This document shows positions 44,459 through 53,693 of a stretch of 64,000 bases of DNA, piece after piece. A model generated the notes under the pieces. It made no database searches. It saw only the letters and a list, made by a program, of their open reading frames with translations, and was not told the origin of the DNA. The stretch spans positions 1,417,590 to 1,481,589 of the forward strand of contig NZ_LT835161.1 of assembly GCF_900169715.1 (NCBI RefSeq). The letters run 5' to 3'. Numbering within the stretch: position 1 is the stretch's first letter; each line of letters starts with the position of its first letter. Source of the DNA: Kocuria massiliensis. GTDB lineage: Bacteria > Actinomycetota > Actinomycetes > Actinomycetales > Micrococcaceae. The position numbers were made by a program, and so were the translations under genes.

Positions 44459-45144
44459 CACTGCGCGTCATCGTCGTCGACGACGAAAGCGTGACAGCCT
44501 CGGCGCACGCGGAATACATCCGGTCACGGTCAGGATTCAGCGTGATCGGAACCGCCTTTAATGCCCGGGGTGCCATCGAAGCGATCCGAACCTCATTCAC
44601 ACGCCACGAGCCCGTAGACCTGGTGTTGCTCGATATCAATCTGCCGGATCGTTCGGGGCACGAGGTCGCGAAGTTTCTCCGAGCGGAAGGGTTGCCCGTG
44701 GACCTCCTGATGGTCACCGCGGACCGTCGAGCCGCAAGCCTTCGCACCGCAACCCTCCACGGAGCATTTGGTTATCTCGTCAAACCGTTTCGCCTGGAGG
44801 ATCTGGGTCGGAAACTCCAGGAGTATGCGCAGTATCGGCAGCGAGCCGGGACGAGCGGCGAATGGGACCAGGCCTCCATCGACCGTCTCTTCCAGCGCCA
44901 AAGCACCACCTCTACCCTCGACTTACCCAAAGGTCTGTCCGAAGACACTTTGGACGATTTGTCGGACCTCTTGAGCAGGGCGAAGGATGGCCTTTCGGCA
45001 CGTGAGATTTCGGAACAACTCGGGTTATCCCGGGTGACCGCCCGAAGGTATCTCGAGTACCTGCACGAATCAGGCCGCGTGGATCGCCGTTCGCGCCACG
45101 GCACACCGGGACGTCCCGAGCTGGAGTATTCCTGGCTCTCCTAA
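44455..45144 (+). CDS. CitB/DcuR-type response regulator
   Basis: The product has 229 residues. The receiver domain (1-120) shows VVDDES, the phospho-acceptor aspartate in LVLLDINLPDRSGHE, and the lysine in LVKPF. The C-terminal HTH (about 180-215) is LSAREISEQLGLSRVTARRY, as in the CitB/DcuR group. It is the partner of the preceding kinase and the likely activator of the divergent symporter. Convergent with prpE, 13 bases away. Confidence 0.88.
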   Translation: MTLRVIVVDDESVTASAHAEYIRSRSGFSVIGTAFNARGAIEAIRTSFTRHEPVDLVLLDINLPDRSGHEVAKFLRAEGLPVDLLMVTADRRAASLRTATLHGAFGYLVKPFRLEDLGRKLQEYAQYRQRAGTSGEWDQASIDRLFQRQSTTSTLDLPKGLSEDTLDDLSDLLSRAKDGLSAREISEQLGLSRVTARRYLEYLHESGRVDRRSRHGTPGRPELEYSWLS

Positions 45145-45157
45145 ATACTTCCTGTGA

Positions 45158-47074
45158 TTACCTTTTCTGCACGATCTGGCGGATTCCCTCGAGAACGCTC
45201 GGGTCTTCGATCGTCGACGGCACACGGTATTCTTCGCCGTCGGCCATCTGACGCATCGTCTTGCGCAAGATCTTGCCGGAACGTGTCTTGGGTAATCCCT
45301 CGACCACACGGACCTCCTTGAAGTCGGCCACAGCTCCGATCGTGGAACGGACCATTCCCACCAGCTCACGGGCGAGTTCTTCCTCGGTGATCTCGACCCC
45401 TTCTTTAAGCACCACGTAACCTGAGGGGCGCTGGCCCTTGAGATCGTCGGCGACGCCGATCACCGCGCTCTCGGCGACCGCGGGATGGGCCGCGATCACC
45501 TGCTCCATCGCACCCGTTGACAGCCGGTGACCGGAGACATTAATGACGTCGTCCGTCCGGCCCATCACGTATACGTAGCCGTCCTCGTCCACATAGCCAG
45601 AGTCGCCGGTCGCGTAATAGCCGTCGAAAGCCGAAAGATACGAGGCGATGAACCGCTCGTCGTTGCCCCAGAGCGTCGGGAGGGTCCCGGGCGGTAGTGG
45701 AAGACGCAGCGCAATATTGCCTTCCTCACCGGATGCCACGGGAGTGCCGGTGGGGTCCAGCACGACGACGTCATAGCCAGGCACCGGAACACTAGGCGAG
45801 CCAGATTTAATGTCGAGGGGTTCGAGCCCCCGCGGGTTGGCAGCGATGGGCCAACCCGTTTCGGTTTGCCACCAATTGTCTGCAACGGGTACGCCGAGGA
45901 GGTCGCCGGCCCATCGGAAGGTTTCCGGATCAAGGCGTTCTCCTGCAACAAATAACGTCTCCAGGGAGGAGAGATCGTAGTCGCGGCTCAGCTCCCCCTC
46001 CGGATCGGATTTTCGGATCGCCCGAAGCGCGGTCGGAGCGGTGAAAAGGACTTTGGCACCGGATTCTTCGATGACTCGCCACAGCGCACCCGCATCGGGA
46101 GTCCCCACCGGTTTACCCTCGTACAGCACAGTGGTCGCCCCGGTCAGCAAGGGTGCATAGACGATGTAGGAATGTCCGACCACCCAGCCGACGTCGGAGG
46201 CAGTGAACATCACTTGCCCCGGCCCGACATCGTAAATATTGTCCATCGACCAGCGGAGCGCGACCGCATGGGAGCCGTTATCCCGCACCACGCCTTTCGG
46301 CGCTCCCGTGGTACCCGAGGTGTACAGAATGTAGAGGGGATCCGTTGCCCGTACGGTCACGCAGTCGGACGGGCTGGCTTCGGCCGTTGCGGACTCCCAG
46401 TCGATCCATGTGGTCTTCAGCCCGCTGGCTGCGGTACTGGCTTCGGATTCCGCGCAGTTTCCTTCGAAGCCGTCTCGTTGCCGGACGAAGACCGCGTCCA
46501 CGTGATGGTCGGAGAGGCCCAGTGCCTCGGCCACCGCAGGAAGGTATTCGATCCGACGTTTGGGTTCGACACCGCCGCTGGCCGTCACGACCACCTTCGG
46601 CGTGCAATCATCGATGCGCGCAGCAAGTTCACTCGGCGCAAATCCGCCGAAGACCACCGAGTGCACGGCGCCGAGCCGCGCGCACGCCAGCATCGCCACG
46701 ATGGCCTCCGGAATCATCGGAAGATAAAGGAGAACCCGGTCGCCGTGGGTCACGCCCTTGCTCGCGAGCGCACCGGCGAATTTCCTGACGCGCTCGAGCA
46801 AGTCGCCGTAGGTGATATCGGCCTGAGTATCCGTGACTGGGGAGTCGTAGCGGATAGCCACCTGGTTTCCGCGGCCTGCCTCGACGTGTCGATCGACGGC
46901 GTTGAAGCACGTGTTTAATTCCCCGTCCGGGAACCACCGATAAATCGGCGCCTTGGAGTCGTCCAGGGCGACGCTCGGCGGTTTTACCCAGTCGATCCCC
47001 TGAGCTGCTTCTAGCCAGAACTGTTCGGGATGATGAATGCTTCGATCAAAGGTTTCGCGGTACGTCGATGTCAT
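45158..47074 (-). CDS. prpE: Propionate--CoA ligase
   Basis: The product has 638 residues. The adenylation motifs are LYILYTSGTTGAPKGVVRDN, NWWQTETGWP and YATGDSGYVDEDGYVYVMGR. The acetylatable lysine is in LPKTRSGKILRKT. FAPSELAARIDDCTPKVVVT is shared with propionyl-CoA synthetases. The context of methylcitrate genes supports propionate over acetate. It makes propionyl-CoA for PrpC. Start ATG 47074. It is divergent from the gntR-prpDBC unit, and the intervening region carries two TGTATACA palindromes. Confidence 0.9.
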   Translation of the reverse strand: MTSTYRETFDRSIHHPEQFWLEAAQGIDWVKPPSVALDDSKAPIYRWFPDGELNTCFNAVDRHVEAGRGNQVAIRYDSPVTDTQADITYGDLLERVRKFAGALASKGVTHGDRVLLYLPMIPEAIVAMLACARLGAVHSVVFGGFAPSELAARIDDCTPKVVVTASGGVEPKRRIEYLPAVAEALGLSDHHVDAVFVRQRDGFEGNCAESEASTAASGLKTTWIDWESATAEASPSDCVTVRATDPLYILYTSGTTGAPKGVVRDNGSHAVALRWSMDNIYDVGPGQVMFTASDVGWVVGHSYIVYAPLLTGATTVLYEGKPVGTPDAGALWRVIEESGAKVLFTAPTALRAIRKSDPEGELSRDYDLSSLETLFVAGERLDPETFRWAGDLLGVPVADNWWQTETGWPIAANPRGLEPLDIKSGSPSVPVPGYDVVVLDPTGTPVASGEEGNIALRLPLPPGTLPTLWGNDERFIASYLSAFDGYYATGDSGYVDEDGYVYVMGRTDDVINVSGHRLSTGAMEQVIAAHPAVAESAVIGVADDLKGQRPSGYVVLKEGVEITEEELARELVGMVRSTIGAVADFKEVRVVEGLPKTRSGKILRKTMRQMADGEEYRVPSTIEDPSVLEGIRQIVQKR

Positions 47075-47183
47075 CTCGTCTCGTCCTCACATGGGCCGGG
47101 TGGGATTTCTTGGCACGCCACGGCCGATAGCCGGTTGGCGTGGCACCCAACATAGTGTCTTGGCTCACAGCACACAAGACTTA

Positions 47184-47191
47184 TGTATACA
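47184..47191. promoter_or_regulatory. TGTATACA palindrome, operator candidate 1
   Basis: First of two identical 8-bp palindromes between prpE and gntR, in the context ATGTATACAA. It lies 110 bp upstream of the prpE start. FCD-type GntR repressors commonly bind such short TGTATACA-like dyads. Confidence 0.5.
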
Positions 47192-47256
47192 AAATGTGCA
47201 ATTACTGAGGAAATACCACGCGAAATGCCAGACCATTGCGCCTCATCACGCTTTTC

Positions 47257-47264
47257 TGTATACA
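47257..47264. promoter_or_regulatory. TGTATACA palindrome, operator candidate 2
   Basis: Second copy, 73 bases after the first (start to start), in the context CTGTATACAT, 58 bp upstream of the gntR start. The distance is close to seven helical turns, so both could be held by one repressor complex. Confidence 0.5.
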
Positions 47265-47321
47265 TGGAGGGGAAGAGACGTCCACCACATTGTGGGCTCA
47301 CCGGCATTCGAGGAGGCGACG

Positions 47322-47987
47322 ATGAAGGCTTCGGATCGTGCATATGAGCAGTTGCGCACCGACATCATCGAATGGCGATTGGGCCCTGGCACAACGCTGA
47401 GTGAGGTGGAACAGGCCGAACGTCTTGGATTCTCCCGCACGCCCGTGCGCGAGGCCTTTTCCCGTTTGATGGCGGAAGGGCTCGTCGAACCGGGTCGAGG
47501 CCGCGGCGTCGTGGTCTCCCCCGTCTCGGTGGACAAAGTACGCGCCATGTTTGAACTCCGTGTTGCCCTGGATTCCCAGGCGGCAGCCCTCGCCGCGCTC
47601 AAGGGTCAGCCGAAGACCTTCGAGAATTTAGCGCATCGCCTCGACGACGCCGTACTTAACCTGAGCGAGGACGACGCCGACCGAAGCGGCTACTACGCCC
47701 TCATCGAGGAGATGGATGCGTCCATCGATGAGGCCGCCCAAAATTCGTACCTCGCGGTGGCTCAACGCCAGCTACGAGTTCACCTTGGACGAGTCCGCAA
47801 ATTGTCCAAGGACGACGACCGTCGTTTGGTCCGGGCCGCCCACGAACACGCCGATATCGCACGCGCCATCGCATCCGGCGACGTCGAACTCGCACAAGCC
47901 GCGACGCGAATCCATCTATCCCACGCATTGCAGGCCATCCTCAATGCGGTGCCGAAGACCGATGGCGAGCAAGCCTACGCCGCCTAA
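47322..47987 (+). CDS. GntR-family (FCD) regulator of the prp genes
   Basis: The product has 221 residues. The winged helix is YEQLRTDIIEWRLGPGTTLS then FSRTPVREAFSRLMAEGLVE and GRGVVVSP. A helical FCD ligand domain (about 80-205) follows, with FELRVALDSQAAALAA and a metal-site type AHEHADIARAI. The position at the head of prpDBC and divergent from prpE implies control of propionate catabolism. ATG 47322 has AGGAGG six bases upstream. Confidence 0.87.
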   Translation: MKASDRAYEQLRTDIIEWRLGPGTTLSEVEQAERLGFSRTPVREAFSRLMAEGLVEPGRGRGVVVSPVSVDKVRAMFELRVALDSQAAALAALKGQPKTFENLAHRLDDAVLNLSEDDADRSGYYALIEEMDASIDEAAQNSYLAVAQRQLRVHLGRVRKLSKDDDRRLVRAAHEHADIARAIASGDVELAQAATRIHLSHALQAILNAVPKTDGEQAYAA

Positions 47988-48032
47988 ATCCCAATAAACA
48001 TCAAGTTGCCCAGTAGTGAGAGAGGACGCCTC

Positions 48033-49553
48033 GTGACGACTACCCATAACGTTCGCGTTTACCGCAGTGAAGAAAACCTCGCCCGTGAAGATCAGCTGGC
48101 CCACAAAATCGCCAGCGTGGCCACCGATCCTGTGGCGATCGAGCCCGAGGTCGAGGAGATGGTCATTAACCGCATTCTCGATAACGCCTCGGTGGCGATC
48201 GCTTCCCTCAATCGCGGACCCATTATTTCCGCAAGAGACCAGGCACTGACGCACAAACCGACCTCCAACGGCAACGGCTCCGCCCTGTATGGAGTCGATG
48301 CGTCGTTGGCCAAGGTCTCCCCCGAATGGGCGGCGTGGGCCAACGGCGTCGCCGTGCGGGAACTGGATTATCACGACACGTTCTTGGCGGCGGAATATTC
48401 CCACCCGGGTGACAACATTCCCCCGATCCTGGCCGTGGCTCAGCACAGTGGCCGCACGGGTGCCGATCTCATTCGTGGTATCGCCACCGGCTACGAGATC
48501 CAGATCGACCTGACCAAGGCCATTTGCCTTCACAAACACAAGATCGACCATGTCGCCCACTTGGGACCATCCGCCGCAGCGGGAATCGGTACCCTCTTGG
48601 GGCTCAACACCGAAACCATCTTCCAAGCGGTCGGGCAGGCTCTCCACACCACCACGGCCACACGCCAATCCCGCAAGGGCGAAATTTCCACGTGGAAGTC
48701 CCATGCGCCGGCACTTGCCGGGAAGCTGGCGGTTGAGGCTGTGGATCGTGCGATGCGCGGCCAGACCTCACCGGTGCCGATCTACGAGGGTGAAGACGGC
48801 GTCATCGCCTGGATGCTCGATGGGCCGGACGCTTCCTACGACGTTCCGTTGCCTGAGCCTGGCGAAGCCAAACGAGGAATCTTGGACTCCTACACGAAGG
48901 AGCATTCGGCCGAATATCAGGCGCAGGCTTGGATCGACATGGCCCGCAAGCTCCACCGTGAACACCCCGAGATCGCCGATCCCGAGAAGGTTGACTCGAT
49001 CGTGCTGCACACATCGCACCATACGCACTTCGTGATCGGTTCCGGAGCCAACGATCCGCAGAAATACGAGCCCACCGCCTCCCGCGAGACGCTGGACCAC
49101 TCGATTCCGTACATTTTCACGGTCGCGTTGCAGGACGGAGAATGGGACCACAATCGTTCCTATGCCCCCTCGCGCGCAAGCCGTCGCGACACCGTTGCTC
49201 TGTGGCACAAGGTCACGACGTCGGAAGATCCCGAGTGGACCCGGCGCTACCACTCGGTGGACCCGCAAGAAAAGGCCTTTGGCGGTCGGGCAGAAATCAC
49301 CCTCCGTGACGGCACCGTCCTGACGGAAGAGATTGCCGTTGCCGACGCCCACCCGCTTGGGGCTCGGCCCTTTGCTCGCGAACAGTACATCCGGAAACTG
49401 CGGGCTCTGGCGGACGGCTCCGTGGCCGATTCCGAGCTCAACCGCTTCATTGAGGCGGCCGAAAATCTTTCCTCCTTGGGAGCGGGCGAGCTGGATGCCC
49501 TCAACGTGACGGCCTCCATCGACCTCGCTACCGGCTCGAAAGGATTGTTCTAA
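48033..49553 (+). CDS. prpD: 2-methylcitrate dehydratase (MmgE/PrpD family)
   Basis: The product has 506 residues. [20 protein letters not shown] and [20 protein letters not shown] then [20 protein letters not shown] are conserved PrpD motifs. It dehydrates 2-methylcitrate to 2-methyl-cis-aconitate. GTG 48033 is preferred (AGAGAGGA upstream). It follows gntR by 45 bp and abuts prpB, where TAA is directly followed by ATG. Confidence 0.92.
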   Translation: MTTTHNVRVYRSEENLAREDQLAHKIASVATDPVAIEPEVEEMVINRILDNASVAIASLNRGPIISARDQALTHKPTSNGNGSALYGVDASLAKVSPEWAAWANGVAVRELDYHDTFLAAEYSHPGDNIPPILAVAQHSGRTGADLIRGIATGYEIQIDLTKAICLHKHKIDHVAHLGPSAAAGIGTLLGLNTETIFQAVGQALHTTTATRQSRKGEISTWKSHAPALAGKLAVEAVDRAMRGQTSPVPIYEGEDGVIAWMLDGPDASYDVPLPEPGEAKRGILDSYTKEHSAEYQAQAWIDMARKLHREHPEIADPEKVDSIVLHTSHHTHFVIGSGANDPQKYEPTASRETLDHSIPYIFTVALQDGEWDHNRSYAPSRASRRDTVALWHKVTTSEDPEWTRRYHSVDPQEKAFGGRAEITLRDGTVLTEEIAVADAHPLGARPFAREQYIRKLRALADGSVADSELNRFIEAAENLSSLGAGELDALNVTASIDLATGSKGLF

Positions 49554-50477
49554 ATGTTGTACCCGAAGACCTCTCCGGCTCAGAAGCGCGAAGCATTGCG
49601 GAGCCTTTTGAGCGATGGGCCTCGCCGCGGCGGAACCATCAAACAATTTCCAGGGGCATATACGCCAATTTCGGCCCGCTTGATCGAAGAGAAGGGGTTC
49701 GACGGCGTCTATATTTCGGGCGCGGTGTTGGCTAACGAGCTGGGCTTCCCCGACATTGGATTGACGACGCTCAGTGAAGTTGCGCAGCGCGCCGGACAGA
49801 TTGCCCGAATGACCAACCTACCGGCCATTGTGGACGCCGACACCGGCTTTGGCGAACCCATGAACGTCGCCCGGACCGTTCAAGAGCTGGAAGACGCCGG
49901 GCTGGCTGGTTGCCATATCGAAGATCAGTTCAATCCCAAACGCTGCGGACACCTGGACAACAAGAACATCGTGGACGAGGACACCGCCATTAAGCGGATC
50001 CGCGCCGCGGCAGAAGCCCGCCGAGATGAGAATTTCCTCATCATGGCCCGGACCGATCTTCGCGGGGCGGAAGGATTGGAAGCGGCCATCGACCGGATGA
50101 AGGCCCTGGTCAAAGCGGGAGCCGATGCCATTTTCCCCGAGGCCATGAAGGATCTCGGCGAGTTCGAGGCCGTGCGCCAGGCAGTGGACGTCCCGGTGCT
50201 GGCCAACATGACCGAGTTCGGCAAATCCAAGCTCTATACGACGACCGAGCTCTCCGGAGCCGGTGTGGACATGGTGATTTACCCCGTGACATTGCTTCGC
50301 AGTTCACTCGGCGCCATGGAACGCGTTTTGGAACGCATTGAGGCCGACGGCACCCAAGAGGCCGCCGTTGATGACATGCTGACGAGGGCACGCCTGTACG
50401 AGCTCGTGGATTACGAGTCGTACAACACCTTCGACACCGGCATTTTCAATTTCGAGGTTCCGGAACGGTTCCGCTAA
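49554..50477 (+). CDS. prpB: 2-methylisocitrate lyase
   Basis: The product has 307 residues. The isocitrate-lyase-superfamily active site reads FNPKRCGHLDNK, with the catalytic cysteine. NLPAIVDADTGFGEPMNVAR and GADAIFPEAM supply metal and substrate ligands. It cleaves 2-methylisocitrate to pyruvate and succinate. ATG 49554 starts on the base after the prpD stop; AAAGGA lies within the prpD end. Confidence 0.94.
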   Translation: MLYPKTSPAQKREALRSLLSDGPRRGGTIKQFPGAYTPISARLIEEKGFDGVYISGAVLANELGFPDIGLTTLSEVAQRAGQIARMTNLPAIVDADTGFGEPMNVARTVQELEDAGLAGCHIEDQFNPKRCGHLDNKNIVDEDTAIKRIRAAAEARRDENFLIMARTDLRGAEGLEAAIDRMKALVKAGADAIFPEAMKDLGEFEAVRQAVDVPVLANMTEFGKSKLYTTTELSGAGVDMVIYPVTLLRSSLGAMERVLERIEADGTQEAAVDDMLTRARLYELVDYESYNTFDTGIFNFEVPERFR

Positions 50478-50517
50478 GTCTTCCCATCATCCGATCAAGG
50501 ATTCGAAGGAGAATCAC

Positions 50518-51663
50518 ATGACGACTCAGCACAACGACATCAAAAAAGGCCTGGCCGGCGTCGTCGCCGACACGACCGCCATTTCCAAGGTCAATCCCGA
50601 AACCAATTCGTTGCTGTATCGCGGCTACCCCGTTCAGGAACTCGCCGCGAACTGCTCCTTTGAAGAAGTAGCTCTTTTGCTCTGGAACGGCGATCTTCCG
50701 TCGGAGGAAGAACTGCGCGATTTTCAGGACTTCGAGCGCTCGCACCGTGAGCTCACCCCAGAGCTCAAGGCCGTCATCGACGCTTTACCCACCGATTGTC
50801 ACCCGATGGATGTCTGCCGCACGGCGGTTTCTGTCTTGGGTGCGCAGGACCCTGACTCCGAAGAGCAGTCCGCGGAAACCAACCTGGTCAAGGCCAAGAA
50901 ACTGTTTGCGGCCATGCCCGCCGTCGTCGCATACGACCAACGACGTCGTCATGGCGAACCCCTGATCGCTCCCCGTGAGGATCTCGACTACTGCGACAAC
51001 TTCCTGTACATGACTTTTGGCGACGTTGCGGCTCCCGAGGTCAAAACGGCGTTCCAGGTGTCGATGGTTCTGTACGCCGAGCACTCCTTCAATTGTTCGA
51101 CCTTTACCGCTCGGACTATCGCGTCCTCCTTGGCGGACATGCATTCAGCCGTGACAGGTGCCATCGGCGCTCTCAAGGGACCCCTCCACGGTGGTGCCAA
51201 TGAGGCCGTCATGGAGACGTTCGACGAGATCGGTATCCGTAAGGATGAATCCGAAGACGACGCCGAAGCTCGCTCCAAGGAATGGATGGACGAGGCGCTG
51301 GCTCAGAAGAAGAAGGTCATGGGATTCGGTCACCGAGTGTATAAGAACGGTGATTCCCGCGTTCCCACGATGCAGTCGGCACTATTCGACATGATCCGTT
51401 ACTACGACCGTGGAGAAATGCTGGGCCTGTACAACGGACTTGCCCGGTCGATGGACGAAGCCAAGGGGATCAAGCCAAATCTCGATTACCCCGCCGGGCC
51501 GACTTATCACTTGATGGGCTTTGATACCCAGACCTTCACTCCGCTCTTCGTCGCGGCACGCATGACGGGATGGACCGCTCACATCATGGAACAGCTCGCG
51601 AATAACTCCTTGATTCGCCCGCTTTCGGAATATGACGGTCCGGACGAACGCCACGTCCAGTAG
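50518..51663 (+). CDS. prpC: 2-methylcitrate synthase
   Basis: The product has 381 residues. Citrate-synthase signatures are SLLYRGYPVQELAANCSFEE, the histidine motif GPLHGGANEAVMETFDEIG and VMGFGHRVYKNGDSRVPTMQ. The order prpD-prpB-prpC and prpE opposite favours methylcitrate synthase over the housekeeping enzyme. It condenses propionyl-CoA with oxaloacetate. ATG 50518 has GAAGGAG upstream. Confidence 0.93.
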   Translation: MTTQHNDIKKGLAGVVADTTAISKVNPETNSLLYRGYPVQELAANCSFEEVALLLWNGDLPSEEELRDFQDFERSHRELTPELKAVIDALPTDCHPMDVCRTAVSVLGAQDPDSEEQSAETNLVKAKKLFAAMPAVVAYDQRRRHGEPLIAPREDLDYCDNFLYMTFGDVAAPEVKTAFQVSMVLYAEHSFNCSTFTARTIASSLADMHSAVTGAIGALKGPLHGGANEAVMETFDEIGIRKDESEDDAEARSKEWMDEALAQKKKVMGFGHRVYKNGDSRVPTMQSALFDMIRYYDRGEMLGLYNGLARSMDEAKGIKPNLDYPAGPTYHLMGFDTQTFTPLFVAARMTGWTAHIMEQLANNSLIRPLSEYDGPDERHVQ

Positions 51664-51680
51664 AACTGTGGCGTCTGACG

Positions 51681-51714
51681 ACGGGCCTGGGCGCAAAAAC
51701 GCGGCCGGGCCCGT
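51681..51714 (+). terminator. Hairpin after prpC
   Basis: A GC-rich dyad (51681-51687 with 51708-51714, 7 bp, with further inner pairing around an A5 loop) lies 18 bases after the prpC stop. Only two T residues follow the stem, so efficiency is uncertain. Confidence 0.5.
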
Positions 51715-51760
51715 TTGCGGCGTACAGTGATCAATAGTTCACGAAAAGGATGTGAAATCT

Positions 51761-52798
51761 ATGGTGACTCAAAAGGTTGTCGCAACGCCGCCCAAATCAT
51801 CCATTTTTCTGACATTAACTATTCACCCCGGTTCCGAATCCTCGGTCCTCGGGCTTTTACCTGCGGTGTCCGGACTCACACGCTCTGTCGGCTTCCGACA
51901 CCCCGATGCAGAACTCCTCAACGTCGTCGGAATCGGTTCCGAGGCATGGGACCGCCTGCTACCAAATGCGCACCGTCCTCAGCACCTCCATCCATTTCGT
52001 GAGCTGACCGGTCACCCTCATCACGCCCCTTCCACGCCCGGCGACCTGCTCTTCCACATCCGTGGGCGAACGCCAGACATGTGCTTCGAACTCGCACGGG
52101 TTCTCATGGAGAAATTTGGTCCCTACACTTCCGTAGAAGACGAGGTCCACGCCTTCAAATATTTTGATGAACGTGACCTCCTCGGTTTCGTGGATGGAAC
52201 CGAAAATCCAGAAAATGACGAAGCTTACGACGCCGTGCTCATCGATGATGATCCGGAATTCGACGGAGGGAGCTACGTGCATGTCCAAAAATACGTCCAT
52301 GACTTAGCCGCTTGGGATTCCATCACCGTCGAAGAGCAAGAACGGGTGATCGGACGGACCAAGTCTGACGACCTCGAATTTCCCGATGATGAAAAACCCT
52401 CCAATTCACATCTGGCGCTCAATGACGTGAGCGATGATGAGGGCAACGACCTCGATATTCTTCGCTACAACATGGCCTTCGGAGATTTCAGCAGCGGTGA
52501 CATGGGCACGTATTTCATCGGCTACGCCAAAGATCCAGGCGTGACCGAGCAGATGCTGGAGAACATGTTCCTCGGAGATCCACCGGGAAACTACGACCGT
52601 ATCCTGGACTTCTCGACCGCCCAGACGGGGGCCCTATTCTTCGTGCCGAGCATCGATCTCCTCGACGATATCGATGCCCTCACAGAAGGCTCCCCAGCCT
52701 CCACCAACGAACCAGCACCTTCGACGCCGCTCCCAACCGATACCGAATCCGGCGACCATCCCCCCGAGGGGTTCACCGTCGGACGCCTCCAAGCCTGA
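51761..52798 (+). CDS. DyP-type peroxidase with encapsulin cargo tail
   Basis: The product has 345 residues. The GxxDG motif is LLGFVDGTENPENDEA. The heme-binding histidine lies in GGSYVHVQKYVHDLAAWDSI. IGRTKSDDLEF is also typical. A Pro/Ser/Thr-rich linker from about residue 310 leads to the C-terminal tail EGFTVGRLQA, which matches the pattern of encapsulin-targeting peptides (G-x-x-V/I-G-x-L). So the enzyme is probably packaged in the shell encoded next. It oxidises dyes, lignin-like phenols or porphyrins with peroxide; the natural substrate is unknown. ATG 51761 (AAAAGGA upstream) is preferred to GTG 51752. Confidence 0.92.
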   Translation: MVTQKVVATPPKSSIFLTLTIHPGSESSVLGLLPAVSGLTRSVGFRHPDAELLNVVGIGSEAWDRLLPNAHRPQHLHPFRELTGHPHHAPSTPGDLLFHIRGRTPDMCFELARVLMEKFGPYTSVEDEVHAFKYFDERDLLGFVDGTENPENDEAYDAVLIDDDPEFDGGSYVHVQKYVHDLAAWDSITVEEQERVIGRTKSDDLEFPDDEKPSNSHLALNDVSDDEGNDLDILRYNMAFGDFSSGDMGTYFIGYAKDPGVTEQMLENMFLGDPPGNYDRILDFSTAQTGALFFVPSIDLLDDIDALTEGSPASTNEPAPSTPLPTDTESGDHPPEGFTVGRLQA

Positions 52799-52811
52799 AC
52801 CACAACCCATC

Positions 52812-52854
52812 GTCCCGCGACCTGTCGCGGGACTTCCGGCCGGATATCACCGGC
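52812..52854 (+). other. Two hairpins between DyP and encapsulin genes
   Basis: The first stem pairs 52812-52819 with 52826-52833 (extendable to 10 bp). The second pairs 52839-52843 with 52850-52854. Both end just before the encapsulin ribosome site (AAAGGAG, 52859-52865). With no T-run they look more like RNA-processing or stability elements, or a partial attenuator, than a full terminator. Confidence 0.5.
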
Positions 52855-52870
52855 GCGCAAAGGAGAAGAC

Positions 52871-53680
52871 ATGACCAGCAGCAATCTTCACCGCGAACTT
52901 GCCCCCGTCTCTCAGGCCGCATGGGCCGAGATCGAGGAAGAAGCCATTCGAACCTTTAGCCGAAACATCGCCGGCCGACGCGTCGTCGACATGCCCGAGC
53001 CACAGGGAACCGCCTTCTCATCGCTTGCGGCGGGACACGTGACCGACGGGCGAGAGATCGTCCACGGCGCACAGACCCGTAGCCGCGATGTCATTCCAGT
53101 CCTCGAAGTCAAGGTCCCGTTTACCGTGACGCGCCAGGCCGTCGACGACGTATTGCGCGGTTCCGTGGACTCCGACTGGCAACCGGTCAAGGACGCGGCC
53201 ACAACCATCGCGGCCGCCGAGGACACCGTGGTATTCCACGGCTACGACCAGCTCGGCATGACGGGAATGGTCGATGCCAGCTCCAACGAACCGATCGCAA
53301 TCCCTGAGGACGTCCGCGACTTGCCGCGATCCGTCGCCCAAGCCCTGACACGGCTTCGTCTCGCCGGAGTCGAGGGGCCGTACACCCTCGTGGTGTCCGC
53401 GGACCTGTACACCGCCATCTCCGAAACCACGGATCACGGTTACCCGATCCTCGAACACCTTCAACGAGTGCTCAAGGAGGACGGGAAAATCATCTGGGCG
53501 CCCGCGCTCAACGGCGCGCTGGTCGTCACGACTCGCGGCGGCGATTTCGAGTTGCACCTGGGCGTTGACCTTTCCATCGGGTACGACTCCCATGACGCGC
53601 AGAACGTGCACCTTTACCTCCAGGAGTCCTTCGCCTTCCGGGTCGCCTCGGACGAGGCCTCAGTTCCGCTGACCGCCTAG
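52871..53680 (+). CDS. Encapsulin shell protein (family 1)
   Basis: The product has 269 residues, the normal length for T=1 encapsulins. LHRELAPVSQAAWAEIEEEA at the start, IAGRRVVDMPEPQGTAFSSL and the C-terminal HLGVDLSIGYDSHDAQNVHL are characteristic of the linocin M18/CFP29 family. It has the HK97 capsid fold and self-assembles into a nanocompartment. The upstream DyP peroxidase with its tail is the expected cargo. ATG 52871 is preceded by AAAGGAG. Confidence 0.95.
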   Translation: MTSSNLHRELAPVSQAAWAEIEEEAIRTFSRNIAGRRVVDMPEPQGTAFSSLAAGHVTDGREIVHGAQTRSRDVIPVLEVKVPFTVTRQAVDDVLRGSVDSDWQPVKDAATTIAAAEDTVVFHGYDQLGMTGMVDASSNEPIAIPEDVRDLPRSVAQALTRLRLAGVEGPYTLVVSADLYTAISETTDHGYPILEHLQRVLKEDGKIIWAPALNGALVVTTRGGDFELHLGVDLSIGYDSHDAQNVHLYLQESFAFRVASDEASVPLTA

Positions 53681-53693
53681 GTCAGCGGTCTTA

